From Protula sp. h YS-2021 (Eukaryota; Annelida; Polychaeta; Sabellida; Serpulidae), in assembly GCA_949752745.1 (NCBI GenBank), contig OX457024.1, forward strand, positions 110,908,219 through 110,972,218: DNA of 64,000 nt, written 5' to 3'. The notes below the pieces were generated by a model. That model searched no databases, had not been told where the DNA came from, and saw only the letters and a program-made list of their open reading frames with translations. Within the stretch, counting starts at the first letter, position 1. Each line of letters opens with the position of its first letter. The translations under genes were made by a program, and so were the position numbers. Below are positions 23,330 through 35,966 of the stretch, in pieces.

Positions 23330-25200
23330 TTGCTCTTGCCAAATCCAAAACGGTCTTTAATTTTAGCAGAATCATTTTGTTTTCTGGATGTAGTTTTCGG
23401 CCACTGCGAGTTCCGTTAAGCAAGCCACTGGCGAGGTAAGGCGATTGGCACTTCGCTTTCAGGAGTCGTTTCGAAAACAGATATCAGGTATGGTGAGCTG
23501 CTTCTAAGGGCTCCCTCTCCTCCTCCCTCGGGATATTTCTATCACTTCCGTGACAAAGCGCAGCAACAACAGCGCAGCAGTGCAGCAACAGTCTTGTGTC
23601 GTCCAAAGTGACATCATGTGACTCGCAATATAAACGACGACGCCCTCACTTAAGTCACGTGACAATTGTGACGCCACCAGTAATTCAACCATATCGAACA
23701 TGCCATGATATGCCCCATTGAAGCACGCCAATTCCTTCTAACTGATGTATTGCTGTTGGGCCCGTTCGTTGAACAACCTCGTTTTGGCACCATTGGATAT
23801 TCTCATTTCGTTTGATTCGTCGCCAGATGTCACTTGAGATCTATCAGAGAGATACATTGTTAGGGGCATCGCTGTACTTGGCAGACTGCAGTATTCCGTC
23901 GTGTAAGCTTTAGTCGATACGCGGAATTAAACCAACATCGACACTATTACGTAATTCCTTCGCTTTGTCGCGTAACTCCTCGCTGACCCCAGTGATGTCA
24001 TCGCTTAGAATAAAGGAAACATTAAATAGTGCGTAATGCCATCATAGTCGTTATCATCAAGTTTCCTTTGGGCCATTGGACTCTGGTAACATTCTAATAT
24101 ATCCTTTAGGAGATATGGGCTAGAATATTGATAACGACTTTTTATTGTCTGTCAGTTTGTGTTATACCTTTGATTAAAATATTATTTTCAGTTTCAGTCG
24201 CCTCGGTTTTAGCTGGGACCATCAACGTCATTCTTTTGGCGTGAAGTGTGCCAAAACAGTGACGGTAAGATAATGTCTGCTGCATACATGCAGCAGCAGT
24301 TTGACAAAGATGATCAAGTGCTGACACACTATATTGAAAGAGGACCCACATGAGTAATTCCGCGCCTCCTCAGTGCGAGTCATCGGCAAAATCTGCGGCA
24401 GAATAGTAATGTGTAAAGAGTGGCAAGACTGCGACGGTACGTCAATGTGTGAAGTGTGGCAAGGCTGTAAAGGTACGGTTATGTGTAAAGTGTGTCAAAA
24501 CTGTGACGGTACGGTAATATGTAAAGTGTGTCAAAACTGTGACGGTACGGTAATGTGCAAGGTGTGGCAAGACTGTACGGTACGGTAATATGTAAAGTGT
24601 GCCAATACCGCGACGGCCATGTAATGTGTAAAGCGTGCCTAGACAAACAGTATTTCAGATAAACAATGATTCTTATTGCTAATATTGTTTTGAGCCGGTG
24701 TGTACAAAGTGGTTACCATGCGTGTTCATTTATTTTTAAACGGCCCCTAAACGCGGAGTGCTAATTTTGTAGTAATACCCCTCTTTTCCAACCAAACGCT
24801 GAATGTAATTCCGTAATTTCCCCCTCCAACCTGTTTTGTAGGAAACGGGAGTGAGTACTGAATGTAAATTACCATGCCTTTTTAGAAAGATAATGGCACT
24901 CTGTGCCGACCGCGACGCCTAAAAATTGTGCTCCTTTATCCGACTTTTTTCACACATATGATACCAAGTGCGCCCACTGGGATTTTGATATACATAGATT
25001 TAGGACCTACTATAAATTCGATAGGCTAATCGTCTTGAATTTTGACATATTATAATGTTTTGCTTTATTATGTCACAAATATCAGACAGTAATCTATTTT
25101 TTCTATAATAAGTACAAACCATATAGCCTATAACGGTTAGTGTAACCCGTAAGCCTAAGCATAAGCTGTTTTCACTTTTAATCACCTTTATACCTGGGAT
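23330..25200. repeat. Array spacer block R/S, copy 1
   Basis: Homologous to about 47820-50090 and 61500-63370. Landmarks are CCAAATCCAAAA (about 23340), GTATTCCGTCGTGTAAGC (about 23890), TCATTCTTTTGG (about 24230) and ACTTTTAATCACCTTTATA (about 25170). Mostly non-coding, apart from the 36-bp Cys-codon repeat annotated separately. Confidence 0.65.
24400..24590 (+). repeat. 36-bp in-frame repeat encoding Cys-rich 12-mers
   Basis: About five units of GTAATGTGTAAAGTGTGTCA plus AAACTGTGACGGTACG, each translating as V-M-C-K-V-C-Q-N-C-D-G-T (CxxCxxC). The frame is open from 24373 to 24588. Copies C (about 49515-49600) and D (about 62795-62875) have only two diverged units in the same context, ending in stops. 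It may be an exon of an unknown protein or a non-coding minisatellite; the 36-bp length alone would keep the frame open. Confidence 0.5.
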
Positions 25201-25382
25201 TAGTCACGGATTTAGGCATAGCAAAATATCCAGCGAAAGAGTCCAATACCTAAATTTCGGAAACGCGTTACATCAGGTTTGTATTAAACGCATTGATTAA
25301 TTGTTTTAAGTTATTGCAATTTAGTAAGATTTGTTACAAGCTTTGAATTGCAAGTAATTCTTTACATTGTCTTTCTCATATG

Positions 25383-25860
25383 GCTTTGTTATCGCTGGAT
25401 TACTTATCGCTGTCTTTACTTATCGCTGTCTTTACTTATCGCTGTATTACTTATCGCTGTCTTTGCTTATCGCTGTCTTTACCTATCGATGTCTTTGCTT
25501 ATCGCTGTCTTTGCTTTTCTCTGTCTTTACTTATCGCTGCATTACTTATCGCTGTCTTTGCTTATCGCTGTATTACTTATCGCTGTCTTTGCTTATCGCT
25601 GTCTTTACCTATCGATGTCTTTGCTTATCGCTGTCTTTACTTATCGCTGTATTACTTATCGCTGTCTTTGCTTATCGCTGTCTTTACCTATCGATGTCTT
25701 TGCTTATCGCTGTCTTTGCTTATCTCTGTCTTTACTTATCGCTGCATTACTTATCGCTGTCTTTGCTTATCGCTGTCTTTACTTATAGCTGTCTTTACTT
25801 TTCGTGCTTTTGCTTATCGCTATTTTTAATTATCGCTGCTTTTACTTATCGTTTTTTAAT
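25383..25860. repeat. 15/16-bp minisatellite (CTTATCGCTGTCTTTA)
   Basis: About 30 units of CTTATCGCTGTCTTTA or its 15-bp variant CTTATCGCTGTATTA, with a longer-period order (CCTATCGATGTCTTTG units recur). All three plus frames are open, which is what a simple repeat does, so the long frames here are not genes. A shorter, decayed version sits at about 63540-63660 next to relic D'. Confidence 0.9.
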
Positions 25861-26974
25861 GTTGTAGTATGTTAAAACAATCTTCTAATAAGATATGATT
25901 CACGCAGAAAAGTAATAAAAACAGATACTTCCAGACATCCCTTCATTTACCAATATGCTGTGGCATCGACCAGTAAATTTGTCTTGTTAGGAATAAACCA
26001 TCACTTCGCAAAGGGTCAAACGGACTGCGTTTTGAAGGTGGATGCTCAGATATCTGCAACAATCACAAATAATACGTTTTGTTACTTAAAGAGGATTGGG
26101 CGTGAATGGGGGGCAAGATTTTAAAAACATTAATTGCAATTGATTGTCAATAGACCATTTAATTAAATTTCTCTTTACATAATGCTTAGTCATTCCAAGT
26201 GTTGGAACTGCTTTGTACCCTGATCAAATCACCTGAGCATTGAGACAACATTTAGGAATAATTGTTCGGCTCATACCTATGTTCTATCACTATATTCGTA
26301 CCGTTACGTTGGACTCGCACAAACTTATGCTTGCAGGCTGGGTGGATTGCAAATAACCCCACCTTGGTTTTTAATTAAAAGTACTTATCAGCGGCTATAA
26401 TCACCACCCAAACATGTAAATTGTATATATTACCTTCCTGCAAGAAAACCACTGCATTTACGTCCTCAAATAGATATGCTATTCCGTCAATGTAATTGCA
26501 TAGCCGTCTGTCTATTGACAGATTTGGAGTAACATCTTCCCCACTTACATAAATGTAAACACTGTTCAGTCGTTCTGTTTTAAATGGACAGAAATAAACG
26601 TAATATTACATAATTAGTCATTCAGGATAAACGAGGCTTTATGCCATTCTTTCATTTATTATTAGTATTTATTTGTTTTTAATGTCAATTTTTTAATGTA
26701 TAGAAAAAGGCAAAGCCACTAAATCTAGCTATATTTAATATTTACTTCACATTTCTTTGCACACTGTTCTATTTTGACAGCGGAAATGTCATCTGAAAAT
26801 AACCCAGTTTGTGGCAGATAAAACTGAAAAAGACTTATTAAAATGCCTTACAACAGCCGTCAGATCTGTTCCAAATATTGACTGACGTCACGACAGTTGA
26901 TTGCAGAAAGTCTACCGTCCACCAGGGTAATGCCACGATATCTGTCAATAAACAGCGATTGCTAGTACTTATGT

Positions 26975-27400
26975 TGTAAGCACGTCTTGTAGAGACGCTG
27001 TATTTAGACACTGTGCAGAAACTTTGTGCAGATTTTGCGTGTAAGTACTTTATGCAGAGACATTCCGTGAAGACTTGTGTGGGCAGTTTACATGGACATT
27101 CTGTGAAGACTTGTGTGGGCAGTTTACATGGACACTTTGGGCGAACACATAATGTAGATTTTTTTTTGAAGTTTTATATAGAGATCTTGAGAGTTATATA
27201 GAGATCTTTTTTATAGAGATCTTGAGTATGTAATTTCTGCAGACACTTTAGGCACTTTGTGAAGAAATATGAGCTAGGACTTAGCGTATACACGTTTCAG
27301 ACACTTTGCACAGAAACTTATAGGACAGACTTTGTGTACACATTTCTTATGGAATTGTGTATAAAAAGTTAGTTTAGACACTCTGGGTATTGACTTTGCA
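26975..27400. repeat. Intron 2 minisatellite of relic A'
   Basis: Degenerate ACTTTGTG-type repeats, including two almost identical 37-bp units (GTGAAGACTTGTGTGGGCAG) at about 27066-27140. Confidence 0.7.
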
Positions 27401-27829
27401 TATTTGTTAAATATTTCGAATTTCTTCCTTCTGGATAGGGTGTGCATGGCGTAGGACTTAATAAAAAATTCTCTGACTGAAAACTTCACGTGGTGAATTG
27501 AATATATTTTTAAAGTTTAATAGCTGGGTGTTTTCATTTTTGACCTCTGTCATTCCAAAATCATACGTCGCAGTCCTTGTACAAAGGCAGCGACTGTATA
27601 AACTGGAACACGAAAACACGCAAAGAATCACTTACTGGTTTAAAAAAAACAGAGGCAGAAATCACATCAAAATAAGAAATGCATGAGAAATCACAGGTAT
27701 ACAAGGGAACAAATAAATCAAAAGAATGAAAAACTCTTAGGTAAAGAAAAATGTATTTACTCGTATTGGTACAAGAACAACGCCGGTAATTGGTGTCATC
27801 ATTTCAATCCAATGCTCTCATGTTGACAA

Positions 27830-29225
27830 AAATGTTGATGCATTCATGTTAATAAAACTGTTTAAGCTGTTAAAATTTCCTACAGCAACACAGCTATTCG
27901 AGCCTTACAACAACTAAAATCTAACAACATTCTGAAGTTATGTTTCAATTTCCATTTTTAGTATTTATGTGTGCTCTTTTCTGGCCTGCATCAACGCATT
28001 GACTCCACATAGTTTCGCAGTGGAGACATATGGACTCCAACTCTACGATCGCTTTCAATATATAAGGTTCATATCAGATGAGCAAGGAGAAATGATGCAT
28101 GAAAATTGCTGTACATGGTTAATACAGTACTAATTCATTTCTAAGGTGGTATCCTCACAATGCATTGCTTTCAAATTGCCATCGATGACTAGTAGAGGTG
28201 ATTCTAACCAAATCGAAAAGAATCTTTCACCATTATACTCCCTTCATTAAATCTATCAACTTTACGAACACAAGGCTTTTCTCGCTATCTGTACTATCTT
28301 TGGCAGGCGTCATTTCAAAACAGAAATCGATAATCGTAACTAAACATTGCGCGACGCTACGAGACTATTTACCATCGGTTTGCTAAATAGTTGGTCACCT
28401 AGTCTCGTCGACGACGTCACGGTGGTTAGTTTTACACTGGTCCGGCGTTGCCTAGCAGGATCATTATTCCACTCTCATGCAGCCTGTTTATCGCATAGTG
28501 TCTACTGAAGCGTTGTTATATCTGTTTGGTGTCAATTATTCCCCAGCCACTACAGACCTGAAGTGATCGCAAAAGTGCATTGTACGGATAGCTTGTTTCG
28601 GTACTTTACCTTTGGTTGGCCTGGTCGTGGAAGGTCTCTTATAAAGATATCGACAGCCGTGTTGACGTCTCCCGCTTGTGCCATGCGGGTCGGAAACATC
28701 AGGTTTTTCACTGCGATGGACTTTATTTGGATAGTAAATACATGCGCTTGAAAAACTCTAAACCACTTGAACATCGCACGCTTTTGGAAAAGGTAGCAGA
28801 CTGGAAGGTGCTTCTTTGAAATAAATATTGTATGGTCTTGTCAAACAAAGTGTAACAGGGGCACATTCGGTTTGTAAATTATAGACAGCAATTTCATTTC
28901 AATAAATTAATATTCTGTTGAATAAAAGAAAGTATTTAATTGTATTCTCCACTACTGTTGCCTATGTTATATAGCAATATTTCAACGAAATTTAATTGTA
29001 TCGAGATCTTACAAACCTTAAATACTGAAAACCGGGTTTTCTTTCATTTTCGAGATAACGTCGTTTCCAGACATCACTGGTGAGTTTTTTCATGAAGTAA
29101 AGTCAAATGGGTAATGTGCCTCTGCCGGGTGTCAACCCCGGGTGCCATTCGAAGGGATTGAACTCTACGTTACATTGAAGAAAAGAGTTCATTGATTCTT
29201 CACTGTGTGTAATGCTGCCACACCG
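27830..29225. repeat. Array spacer block, copy 2
   Basis: 27830-28400 matches 9150-9780 and part of 51250-51560; 28830-29220 matches about 51900-52230. No gene supported. The minus frame at 28550-28774 is discussed under rejected items. Confidence 0.55.
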
Positions 29226-29400
29226 GTTCAGAAGAAGGTGTTAACAAATTGACATGTGTGGTCTTACACTGTAAGTCGCCTCTAGCGGCGTGGGGTCGCT
29301 CGATGTCTTGCACAAAAATTGTGTTTTGCTGGATGCAGGACACCACCTGCCCAGTAATTAGGGTGTCGACATACCAATTACCATAAATGATCTACATCTG
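29225..29400 (-). mobile_element. Tc1-like relic, short copy
   Basis: Matches 10040-10110 and 52240-52370 (GACACCACCTGCCCAGTAA and GGTGTCGACATACC landmarks). Most of the transposase block seen in the other two copies is deleted. Confidence 0.5.
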
Positions 29401-30049
29401 CGACTTCAATCGAAAAATATTACTGCATACTTCCTTTTGTTCGCCAGTATAAATTATCATTTGTTTTTTCAAATATTTCCTCAGAAATGAGTAGAACAAA
29501 CATGAACATGAAAACTAACATTTGTGATTGACATGATATATTCATTGCTTTTCTGTGTGTCACTTTTCCTTTGAAGCCAGTAGAGTTTTGTGTGTATATT
29601 TATGGGATTTTGTGTTCCCAAATGTAAGTCTCAGTAACAACATGGTTTATATTCCTTTAGTTTTATAAATTTCCATTTAAGTGCTTTTCAGGTTTTGGTG
29701 AGTTCGAACAAATAAAACACATGGCGCTTCGTAGCTAAATATTACTATAGCGTTAATTAATATATAGTTTTTACTAGCTTCTTGTACATTGCTTAATGTT
29801 TTGAAATTTTATTATAGTTTTAGAAATAACTAAAACGTTTTAACTTACCTTTGCTATAATACATAAAATCACTAAACTGGTTTTCCCTGATATCAGTGAT
29901 ATATTCGAGCAGCATACATTTGAGTGATATATTACATCAAATACAGCAAAGTGTAATATCTATAATTGTTCTCCGTCAAACATAAGTAGGACAGAATGAA
30001 TGGGAACAAATAATGGTACATATTCGCATTTGTGAAGCATTTTTATTTT

Positions 30050-33000
30050 ACATTTGAAGTAAATTTTAAATCTATTTTACATTGTTTAAATTATATCTAA
30101 GTAAGTGGCAGTGCTTCTACTCAATCTACGAAATGTGAAAACACATTGATCAGCTTCCATTTCGTGACTTTGCGACTTTGGGTTTACTCTGCTTATGTAA
30201 ATTTAGTACATTTGCAGTTTGCAGGACATTCAGCTTCCATTAAGCCCATCATAAGAAACAAACCCTAAATCAACAGACATCACACTTTAAGTAATGTTTC
30301 TAGCGAACATTCAGCAAATAATAGCATATTCATATTCTGGCAAAACATGGCCACTTTACAAACATTTACGCAAGCAATCGAAAAAAATGTGAGTATTTTA
30401 TGCTTTTTCCCGAACAGGCTCAAACCTACCGAAGTTAATATTGGTGAGGATGTTACTTTCAAAATTGGGCTAGAAAGCTATAAAGTTTTGTGATAATTTT
30501 CATAATTCCAAAAAAATCTTTTAGCTGTTTTATTCAAATAGGCGCATGTATCTATGTGAAGCATTTAAACAAGTAATTTTGCAAAAGGATTTTAAGCTAT
30601 TCGATGAAAACCTATCACTGCAAAATAGTTTGACTGAGGGTCGGGGGGTAAATATTACAATATACAATTTTATTCTTTCTGAAATATTCCTGAGTAAAAA
30701 GCTATTTTCATCCTCGTCAATCACGTCACAAAGCATGCTAATTGCTATGTAACTGACGACAGACACAATGTGTTGCGCCTGATCGCTGCATAGCTACCGT
30801 CTAAAAGCATGCGCTGTGCCTAATTGCTATATGGCTGCCGTCACAAAGCATTCACTATACCTGGTTACTATATGGCGGCCGTCAGAAGGCATGCGCTGTA
30901 CTTGATTTATGCATAGTTGCCCTTTTAAGATTCAATATGACTGCGAACTGTATATGGACGTTCAGTAGGTTTGAAATTAAATTTTACCCATGTTTTTAAA
31001 TGTAGTTTGGCAGTGGCGTACTCGTTCAGTAATGGCATATACAATAGTACCGATTCTTATAATAATCGTTTGTTACGCGTACGCCTTAAACAACTACCTT
31101 CTGTGAAATGTTGTTTTCGCAACAAATACAACTCTTACTCCATTAGATTCACTTACTTTTTATTCTGCATTTAGCAAAAATAAATCAATAAATAAATAAT
31201 CATCTCTATCATGCATGTAGTCAAATGCGAAATTGATATTCCGAAGTTTCTTCGTCCGGGAAAATATTTTGCTTTCAAATAACTGAAACTGAAAAAGTAG
31301 AGAGCAGTTGATTTCGTTTATCTTTCAGATGCACTTTAATAAATGTCCATTTTCGAAACATATGGTTCACAAAACTCTTCAATCATTTATGAGTATATTT
31401 GGCATTTGTTTTTATTCTGTCCAGAAGTGTAAGAATAGTTAATTAGAAAAATTAGCACATCGGACCTGATTTGTTGCTAAGTGGTCAATATTCAAGAAAA
31501 CCAATTGAGCAAATTTAAACGGTATGCTATTTGAAGTTGTACATAACTGTTGAACATTACTGTTGTATTATGTCTTACACTATTGCAGTTGTTATTGCAA
31601 ATGGTGGGAAACCATCAATGAAAATCTAGCGGTCTGGTTCTGCAAAAAACTCGAGGAAGTTCAATATCATAATTCAAGATAGGGCATAAAAAAGTAAGTG
31701 TAGACGATTTTAACCAGGCATTCCGATATAAACATTCCGGATTTTATAGACGTCTTTTGGAGGCGCCGACTAACGACTAGATGCTCTTGTTGTTATCGCA
31801 TACTCTTGCCATGTCTCTTGTCGATGGGCTAGGTGGTCAAAGAAAAAGAAAACAAGAATATGTTTATGGAAGAGCAAATATGTGCAGCCGTATTCCTTGC
31901 TCTTTAGTATCGAAAATTTCACTTTGCTGATTACTGTAAGTGTGTACTTAACATCGCCATAGCCACGTAACTAAAAGACAGAGAACTAAATTACGCATCT
32001 GTCTCTACATAAGTTGAAGAAACAACTTATATTGGTCAGCAATGTAGTTGACTACGATATCATTCTTGGAAACTTTCTATAATTACTTTTATGTGGTGAA
32101 GACAGTATGATATTCGAAACAACTTAATTACCTTGTAATTCATGTCTATTTATATTAATAGTTTAATGCATCAGCTACATATGTCTATAGATCGGCCAGA
32201 AGTGATTTGTAACAGGTTGTGAAATTTAACATTATGGTTTTAAATTGCTCTTGTACTTCCCTTAGCTATGCAGTGACTGTCCTTTCTAAGAATAGATTAA
32301 CACTGTACTTGAGTCGTTATACTGCTTTGACAAGCCTAAAACATTTTCGACATAAACAAAGTAATGACATCTGTTGACTAATATATTCGCTGATTATTTG
32401 AAAAGAGAACAGATCTACCTTTTTATTAAAACACCTTCATTTCATTTTTCATTCTACACTGCGTGAAATAAAAAGATCATCTTCTAAGAAAATATTAATT
32501 TGTGCAGAAAAGTTCTATAGCTATTGCTCATTATAAATGCCAGCTCAACAAATATTATCTCTCTATTAGAATTTTCATGATGATTTTAAATCGAATTTTA
32601 TGACATGAACTGTGTTAGCTTCAATTTAGTTTTATTAGAAGAGATAACTTCTGAAAAGCAAATGATTTACGTCATGCTTCTATCAAAACGTGTTTCAACT
32701 CACATTCATTATACTCAGCGCATCGATATTAAATAATCATGTGCTAATCTTTGATCTGAATGTTTACAGAAAGATAATTGACAGTTGCTTTAATGACAAA
32801 AGAACTTAGAAGTATTGTGCAATATCAACTTTTTCTTGGCAGCACTTGGTGGTGTTAATTACTACTTGTTGTTTGTTGCTCAAAACCAACTTCTATGGTA
32901 GTTTTGCCTGTTTTATATTAGAAGGTTTCATTTCGCAGGTGTTTCAGACTAAAATAGTACCCGTTGCAATATGGGAACTATTTTTGAAAATACGTTTTAT

Positions 33001-33080
33001 ATTCAACAGATAGATTGCTCAGCAGAGAGATAGAGATCTGTTGTTCCTTACAATGTTGTGGCTTCGTTCAGTGATTTTCC
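30050..33080. repeat. 3'-flank block of locus B (array copy)
   Basis: Homologous to 10680-13550 with the Tigger element missing (empty site near 32850). Non-coding. It includes a private 41-bp tandem repeat at 30724-30920. Confidence 0.65.
30724..30920. repeat. 41-bp tandem repeat
   Basis: Units start at 30757, 30798, 30839 and 30880, with a partial unit from 30724. The consensus has CGTCACAAAGCATGCGCTGT then ACCTGATTGCTATATGGCTGC. Only locus B has it. Confidence 0.75.
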
Positions 33081-33083
33081 TTG

Positions 33084-35966
33084 CTACGTATAAACCATCA
33101 CTTCGCAAAGGGTTAAATATCGAAGCTCAATACTCAGATATCTACAATAATAATAAAATACACTTACTGTTAAGAGATTTAAGGGAAGGGGGCGACTTCT
33201 TGCCGTTTAAAATCAATTTTGACTTAAATATCCCAACGGCTTCATCGTAATTCGTTGTAAATTGGCCAATTAACTGATGCGCTAAAATTAACTGATGCGC
33301 TAAAGCCTATGGTAGATTTTAATGTAGCTTTCACATCCTGCCTGTTTAATTAGTTTTCATGTTCCTAATGACGGACGCGTGAAATTTTTTCGTTTTAAAT
33401 AAAATTATGCATTTTTGTTTGATTATTAAAATAAAAAATCAATACCTTTAGTGTACTTCATCGAACCTTTATCTTAATTGCAATTTACTGCCAATCGGTC
33501 ATTTAATTACAACATATTATTAGTATAATTAACTGATGGAAAACAGCATATATATTAAATGTTAACTAATACAATGCCATATTTTGTATTAATTTACAAT
33601 TATTTTACGACTACCACAACTTCATTATCATTATATTAAAATGTTCAATAATTTGAGATCTTTGACGCATTTCATTCGAGATTTTAATTCTAATTTTGAC
33701 TTTTGACTTTGGACGCTTCCCTTTCAAGATTTTAAATCTTAATTTATATTACATTGTAGTTTTAGCCCATGCTAATTTAATACCCTTCATTATCAATAAC
33801 TAAGGTATGCCACTGACAGGTTACGTGTAACTCATTGTTTTCTTGTCTTGGTCCGAAATTCTCCTGGTCGCTGTGTTTAGGAGAGGCAATCATTAAGGAT
33901 TAACCACGAACATTGTATATTACCTTCCTGTAAGTGTTGTAATGCATTCTATATCCTCATGTGGATTAGCTATTCCGTCAATGTAATTGCAAAGTCGTTT
34001 GTCTGTTAACAGATTTGGATTAACGTCTTCATTGCTTACGTAAATGTAAACATTGTTCAGTCCTTTGGCTTTAAATAGACAGGGAGGAGAAATATGATAT
34101 AATTAATTAATTACAAGGAAAGAAACATTCAACTTGAAAATTTAAAAACGAAATGTATTCTATTTTCAATTCTTATCGATCCCTCAATAAACCTTTTCAA
34201 AAACAACCAATCAAAACAAGCAACCAACCAATTTTATCAATCTTAACAGATTAATTTAATTTATATTCTGCGGATAATTCAGATATCTAGGTATGTAGCT
34301 ACTAAATCAAACTTTTGATAGTGTTCTGCATGTTGTTCTGCACTATTTCAACTAATATTTGACCGTTTTGAGTTATTAAACTTGAGGAAACTAATTACTC
34401 AGCCTTATCACAACAATCTGATCTGTTCCAGATTTTGACTGACGTCACTACAGAAGATCGTAGAAAGTCCACTGTCCACCAAGGTGATGCTTCCTTTTCT
34501 TTCAATAAAGAATGCTTGTAAGTCAATTTGATTGCACATATTGTTAAGACATATTTTGTAGAAACCTTATATAGGGGTGTCTGTGTAGACATTCTGTAAT
34601 GAAATTTGTGATGAAACTTTGTACAAACAACTTGTTTAGATTCTTTTCGATGGCCCTTTGTGCAGGCACTGTGTGTACAGACTTTGTACAGACACTTTGT
34701 GTGGATACTTTGTGTACAAACTTCGGGCCAACATTTTAAGCAGATACTTTGTGACGGCACTTTGTGAACGCCCTCTGTGTAGCCACTGTGAGAATCGTTT
34801 GGGGAGACACTGTCGGTAAGCACTTTGTGTAGCTAGAGACTGTGTTTCGACGATTGGTGGACACCATTTGTAGGTATTTTATGTAAGCACTCTATAAAGA
34901 GTTTAATGGGAAAAGCTTTGCGGTTTTGATTGAAAAGAACATATCGGAAAGATTTATTTCATTTTTATCATAAAGTGTAATGGACGCTAGTGCAATGTAA
35001 TGGTTTTGTGACTGCCATTTGGCTATTCTGTCTCGCAGTTCATATGCAACAACAGGGAACGAAATTACTGCACAACACGAAATACGAGCAGCATAAGAAA
35101 TCACGTACCATTAAGGAAACCATAACATCACAAAACAGGAAAAGCGTAAAGAATCACCTACGCACAGGGAAAGAAGAGAAGAGAAAAAACATCAACCCGT
35201 TTTTAAAGAAAAAGAAAAAAAAATCACTTACACTTATGGGAACACGAACATTGGAAGTAATCACAGTCAGCAATTCCATCCACGACTTTACTCGCTCTAG
35301 GAGAGCAGCGGTAAACAGGGAAGGATTTATATGTGCTTTAGTCAAAGTAAGCATCATAAAATTTAAAGAAAAAAGAAAAGAAAAGAAAACAGCAACCATT
35401 TATTCGTTGATCACTTTGTTAGTGTTAAAGCAATATATATCATCCAATTATTTATGGAAAGTCAATATTGAGCAATAATATATCCATGCTGACTTCAAGT
35501 AAATCAACAGTTACTTTGTTACATGGCTTAATTGGTGTTTTCATCACAGATAACTGTAATATCTATCGTTTTATACCTTCCGCTATAAATTTTAAAATTA
35601 CAAAAGAGAATGACGCTCAAGATAACTCTGGCTTATCAAAATATTCCAGAAGACATGCATTTGCTGTAACATGCAAAATCACAGGATTGGTTATCCGTTA
35701 TATCAATGGTATGTTCCAGTAGCACACACTTTACCACATTTGAATGATACATAACACTGAACTCGATACAAAGGCCTAAATTTGAACATACATGAGAGCA
35801 CCTCAAACGTGAGGCTACAAAATAAAAAGTTTAAAATACCACCATCACAAACTCGAGCGATGTTAGTAAAGGTGTTATTTCTATAGCTGTTTTCTTCCAC
35901 ACCCAATTGTAGTAGAATGGAGGCAATATCAGCAAATAATAATACGTATTTGTATTTGGAAAACAT
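33084..35966 (-). pseudogene. Locus B: broken PAN + F-type lectin gene (series I)
   Basis: Same five-exon plan as A. E1 (from ATG 35966) keeps the signal peptide and CDGG but has a 1-bp insertion near 35822 that shifts the PAN domain out of frame, and its donor has become GCATG. E2 (from 35232) has lost its acceptor and about 60 bp of 5' coding sequence. E3 34498-34409 is open but its donor GT is AT. E4 34068-33924 is intact (LNNVYIYVSNEDV, Gly in the third fucose-site position). E5 33141-33084 is open with three codons deleted and ends TLCEVMVYT-stop. Several independent lesions make it a pseudogene. Confidence 0.85.
34550..34890. repeat. Intron 2 minisatellite of locus B
   Basis: Same ACTTTGTGTAGAC-type degenerate repeat at the same intron position as in A, C and D. 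Confidence 0.75.

Larger units (their letters stand above)
25987..30040 (-). pseudogene. Lectin relic A' (series II)
   Basis: All five exons can be found: E1 30040-29849 (donor GTAAGT kept, middle of the PAN domain deleted), E2 about 27835-27763 (5' half missing, TGA in frame), E3 26941-26852 (intact, WWTVDF kept, but the vicinal Cys pair is Gly-Cys), E4 about 26573-26443 (1-bp deletion before its second Cys), E5 26053-25987 (fully open, ends LCEVMVYS-stop). The E4 acceptor AG has mutated to AA; a CAG three bases on would keep the frame. Clearly dead overall. It carries the intron 2 minisatellite. Confidence 0.8.

Noticed and set aside
25348..25867. Three overlapping open frames of 146-166 codons, Leu/Cys/Tyr-rich
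   Set aside because: All three plus frames are open because of the 15/16-bp repeat; no start or splice context.
28550..28774. Minus frame with LPRPGQPK, hinting at a mariner helix-turn-helix end
   Set aside because: One short motif only; the counterpart near 51700-51870 does not keep it.
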